Assembly (NCBI GenBank): GCA_004194705.1
Contig: SADC01000346.1
Coordinates: 40,278 to 104,277, forward strand
Length of the DNA stretch: 64,000 nucleotides
Source: Ditylenchus dipsaci
Taxonomy: Eukaryota > Nematoda > Chromadorea > Rhabditida > Anguinidae
Direction of reading: 5' to 3'
A program made the translations under genes and the position numbers. Each line of letters starts with the position of its first letter. Positions within the stretch are counted from its first letter, which is position 1. The notes under the pieces are model-generated. The model did no database searches, was not told the origin of the DNA, and saw only the letters and a program-made list of their open reading frames with translations. Positions 61,840-64,000 of this stretch are shown in pieces.

Positions 61840-62450
61840 TTTTTTTTATCGAAACATTAATATAAACTACAGTCAGAACATTAATCATCCTTTGCCGGTC
61901 GACCATATTTCGGTTAGCTCGAAAATTCATCCAAAATACGACTCTTTGCCCACCTGGCAGGAGTACACTATTTGTAGCCCAGAAGTGTGTTTTTTTTCCA
62001 AATCTTACTATTTTTAGGCCGTTTAAACGATAGAAACGGCCAAAAAAGTGTGGGAAGAACATTAAAAACAATTTCGACTGTCTTTGTCCCCTGTGGTTTT
62101 TGGTCTATTTTATATTTTTACCGCGTTTCGGTTAAAGTTGGGTTAATTACCGGCTTGAATGATATTCTTGCTTACTAAACCAAGCAAAGTTATAAAATAG
62201 TATAATAGAAAATTGTCAAAAATAACACTTAAAATCAAATTGTTAGCGATATTTGTTTGTCTTTTTCACCTCAATATTTTTATGACTGAAATATTAGATA
62301 ACTTTTTTTCTTTTTTAAAAAAGGTTCTGTCTAAACGTGGGCGGCTGAAATACACTATTTGGGCTAGCACTCCAAGCCCCCTCCACGCATCCAGAATCAC
62401 TTTCGAGTGAATTGTGTCTAAGGTATGTGGGTGTGCGCATCTCAACTCAA
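61840..62450. other. Unassigned DNA ending in a palindromic-family fragment
   Basis: 61840-62370 is AT-rich with no supported gene. 62380-62445 (CATCCAGAATCACTTTCGAG, GTGTCTAAGGTATGTGGGTG) belongs to the large palindromic family. Confidence 0.45.
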
Positions 62451-62486
62451 TGGCACTTTTTATACTCGTGAAACCGTTGCATGAAA

Positions 62487-62640
62487 CCAGTTTCCAGGAA
62501 ACGGTTTCAATGGTTTCTTGAAACCATTAGTTCCTAGAAATGGTTTCTTGATACATGAAACCGTTTCACGCAACACTTGAACCGTTTCTCGAAACTCTTG
62601 AAACCGTTTCCTGGAAACCTGTTTTAACGATTTGCAACCG
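62487..62640. repeat. GAAACCGTTTC word cluster
   Basis: About ten copies of TGAAACC, GGTTTC and the palindrome GAAACCGTTTC with short spacers, in the style of the hAT-type word arrays. No terminal repeats or duplication found. Confidence 0.55.
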
Positions 62641-62929
62641 CAACCCTCAAGTTAATACCCGCGCTCGTGCATCATTTCTCCTTGTAATATTCTAGTTGTA
62701 AATAGGCTTGTTTTTCTGCTGATGGCCTGTTTTATCGATTGTGAGGAATGCAGCCTGTTGTGAACTGTTTGTGCTAATTGCCTGTTTTTCTGCTCGTCGC
62801 TCGGTGACTGAACCGCATGGTCCTTGTTTCCCTTTCCAATCACATAGGTATGGACGCTGTTGCCCTTTCTCTGCTCTCGCTATATGTGATCCTAACGTTC
62901 AAAAATAGCAAGCAAAAAGAAGCGACTCT

Positions 62930-64000
62930 ACACATTCGGCGCCGCATGCATCTAAGTTGCGCTACAGTAGCGGCATGGAAATATTCGAACGGTACTATCG
63001 CTCTGGTGACCCAAAGGATTTGCGCTCTTTCTTCCGACTTTCGCCTCAACGGTTTGATGAGCTTCTGAAACTGGGTGGATAGACGAATGATGCATCAGCT
63101 TACTCATTTCCGACCTCTTCTTCCTCGAATTCGGTTGGCGATCTTTCTCACATATGTTCTTCATAGTTTTTCTTATGCTAGCACGCTTTGTTTGCTCTGG
63201 GCATATCACACATGTGATTTCTTATGTGGCATTAACAGCATGAATTTGCGAATGGTGTGAAGATAGCCTTAGACATCTGCGAAGAAACGGCAAAATCTAT
63301 CATCAAGGTTCTGGATCCATTTACTTGCCTGCTTCAAGAACGGTCAGCCTGCTGATGGTTTAATTTCTCTTGATGCTCACATTTACTTTAGGATGAGTGG
63401 TTACGAACCGCTCAGGAGGTGCAATGCTCGATATGGATTTCTGCATGTGATTGGTGCTCTCGATGGCAAGCTTATCGCAAGAACTCGTCCGGACAAAAGT
63501 GACGAGCTGTATTGGTGCTTGAAGGGCTTTATTGCAAGTGCTGCTCGCTCTCTGTGATGCTTCAAGGTCGTTTCATGGCGGTGGATATCGGTGCTTCCGG
63601 GCGTCAATCAGGTAGGTGTCTTCTCAATTTTAATGTTTAACATGCTTGGTGAATTTGTTTTACATAATTGTTTACATGCTTGGTGAATTTCAGATTCTGA
63701 TCTTTAACAAATTTGCCATTTTAGAAGATATCTGGAGAGTGCTGAAGCTGGCATTCCTGCTGCTGAACCGCTGGAAGGGTAGGCCTTGTACCTTATGTCG
63801 TCGTTGCTGATGGTCGATTTGGCCTTCGGGACTACATGATCACGCCGTTTACTGAGCCTTCGACAACCAGCAAAGATCGACTGCTCTACAACACTGTCCT
63901 TTCAGCGTAAGTGCTTCTCAGTGCTGCATTTTTAATTTTTATTCACTGCCTTTTAGTGCTCGTCTTGTGGTGAAAAGTGCGTACGAAAGTGAGTACGAAC
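62930..64000 (+). pseudogene. PIF/Harbinger transposase, broken, runs off the right edge
   Basis: Fragments in order: FERYYRSGDPKDLRSFFRLS and PQRFDELLKL (N-terminal region), LTHFRPLLPRIRLAIFLTYV, CARIGFL-type DGKLIARTRPDKSDELYW after the first Asp motif, VMLQGRFMAVDIGASGRQS (second Asp block), AGIPAAEPLEG, then VVADGRFGLRDYMITPFTEP and DRLLYNTVLSA, and ARLVVKSAYES at the edge. The order is that of Harbinger DDE transposases (nuclease part). Two introns are likely, 63612-63693 and 63907-63956. Several frame changes and stops (near 63060, 63260, 63555, 63715) show decay or indels. The end of the element and any Myb-like partner gene lie outside the window. Confidence 0.8.

Overview
The window looks like nuclear DNA of an invertebrate animal, most likely a nematode-like worm. 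It is AT-rich, genes are split by short GT-AG introns, and several start codons lie directly behind a TTTCAG-type acceptor, as expected with spliced-leader trans-splicing. One gene ends in a trypsin-like domain without a catalytic His, of the kind nematodes carry as DUF316 proteins. The assignment to nematodes is an inference; no spliced-leader or rRNA gene is present to settle it.

Layout. 0.1-4.6 kb: minus-strand cytosolic asparaginyl-tRNA synthetase pseudogene, broken by a hAT element in an exon, a fold-back element in an intron, small indels and loss of motif 2. 4.6-12 kb: nested mobile elements (pogo-like MITEs, hAT elements, a MULE-like fold-back, a 2.4 kb fold-back). 12.0-15.1 kb: minus-strand gene for a protein with two C2H2 fingers, an AT-hook and an HMG box. 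15-28 kb: almost only palindromic MITEs plus one serine-protease-like exon. 28.2-31.0 kb: plus-strand F-box gene; a partial copy lies inverted at 58.3-59.0 kb. 32-41 kb: hAT elements, large palindromes and a Merlin-type transposase remnant. 41.7-56.1 kb: exons of what may be one plus-strand secreted mosaic gene (signal peptide, C-type-lectin-like start, Ser/Thr-rich mucin exons, inactive trypsin-like C-terminus) with introns full of transposons, including Tc1 and mariner transposase remnants. 56-64 kb: more repeats, a small membrane-protein ORF and a broken PIF/Harbinger transposase running off the right edge.

The host genes do not form a pathway. The most distinctive content is the mobile DNA. 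At least six hAT-type elements have perfect 8-bp target duplications, and each is packed with its own short repeated word. A family of pogo-like MITEs carries a short variable word next to the terminal repeats that is the same at both ends and in both arms of a central hairpin within a copy, but differs between copies. Most recognisable genes carry one or more indels, so either many are pseudogenes or the assembly has residual indel errors.
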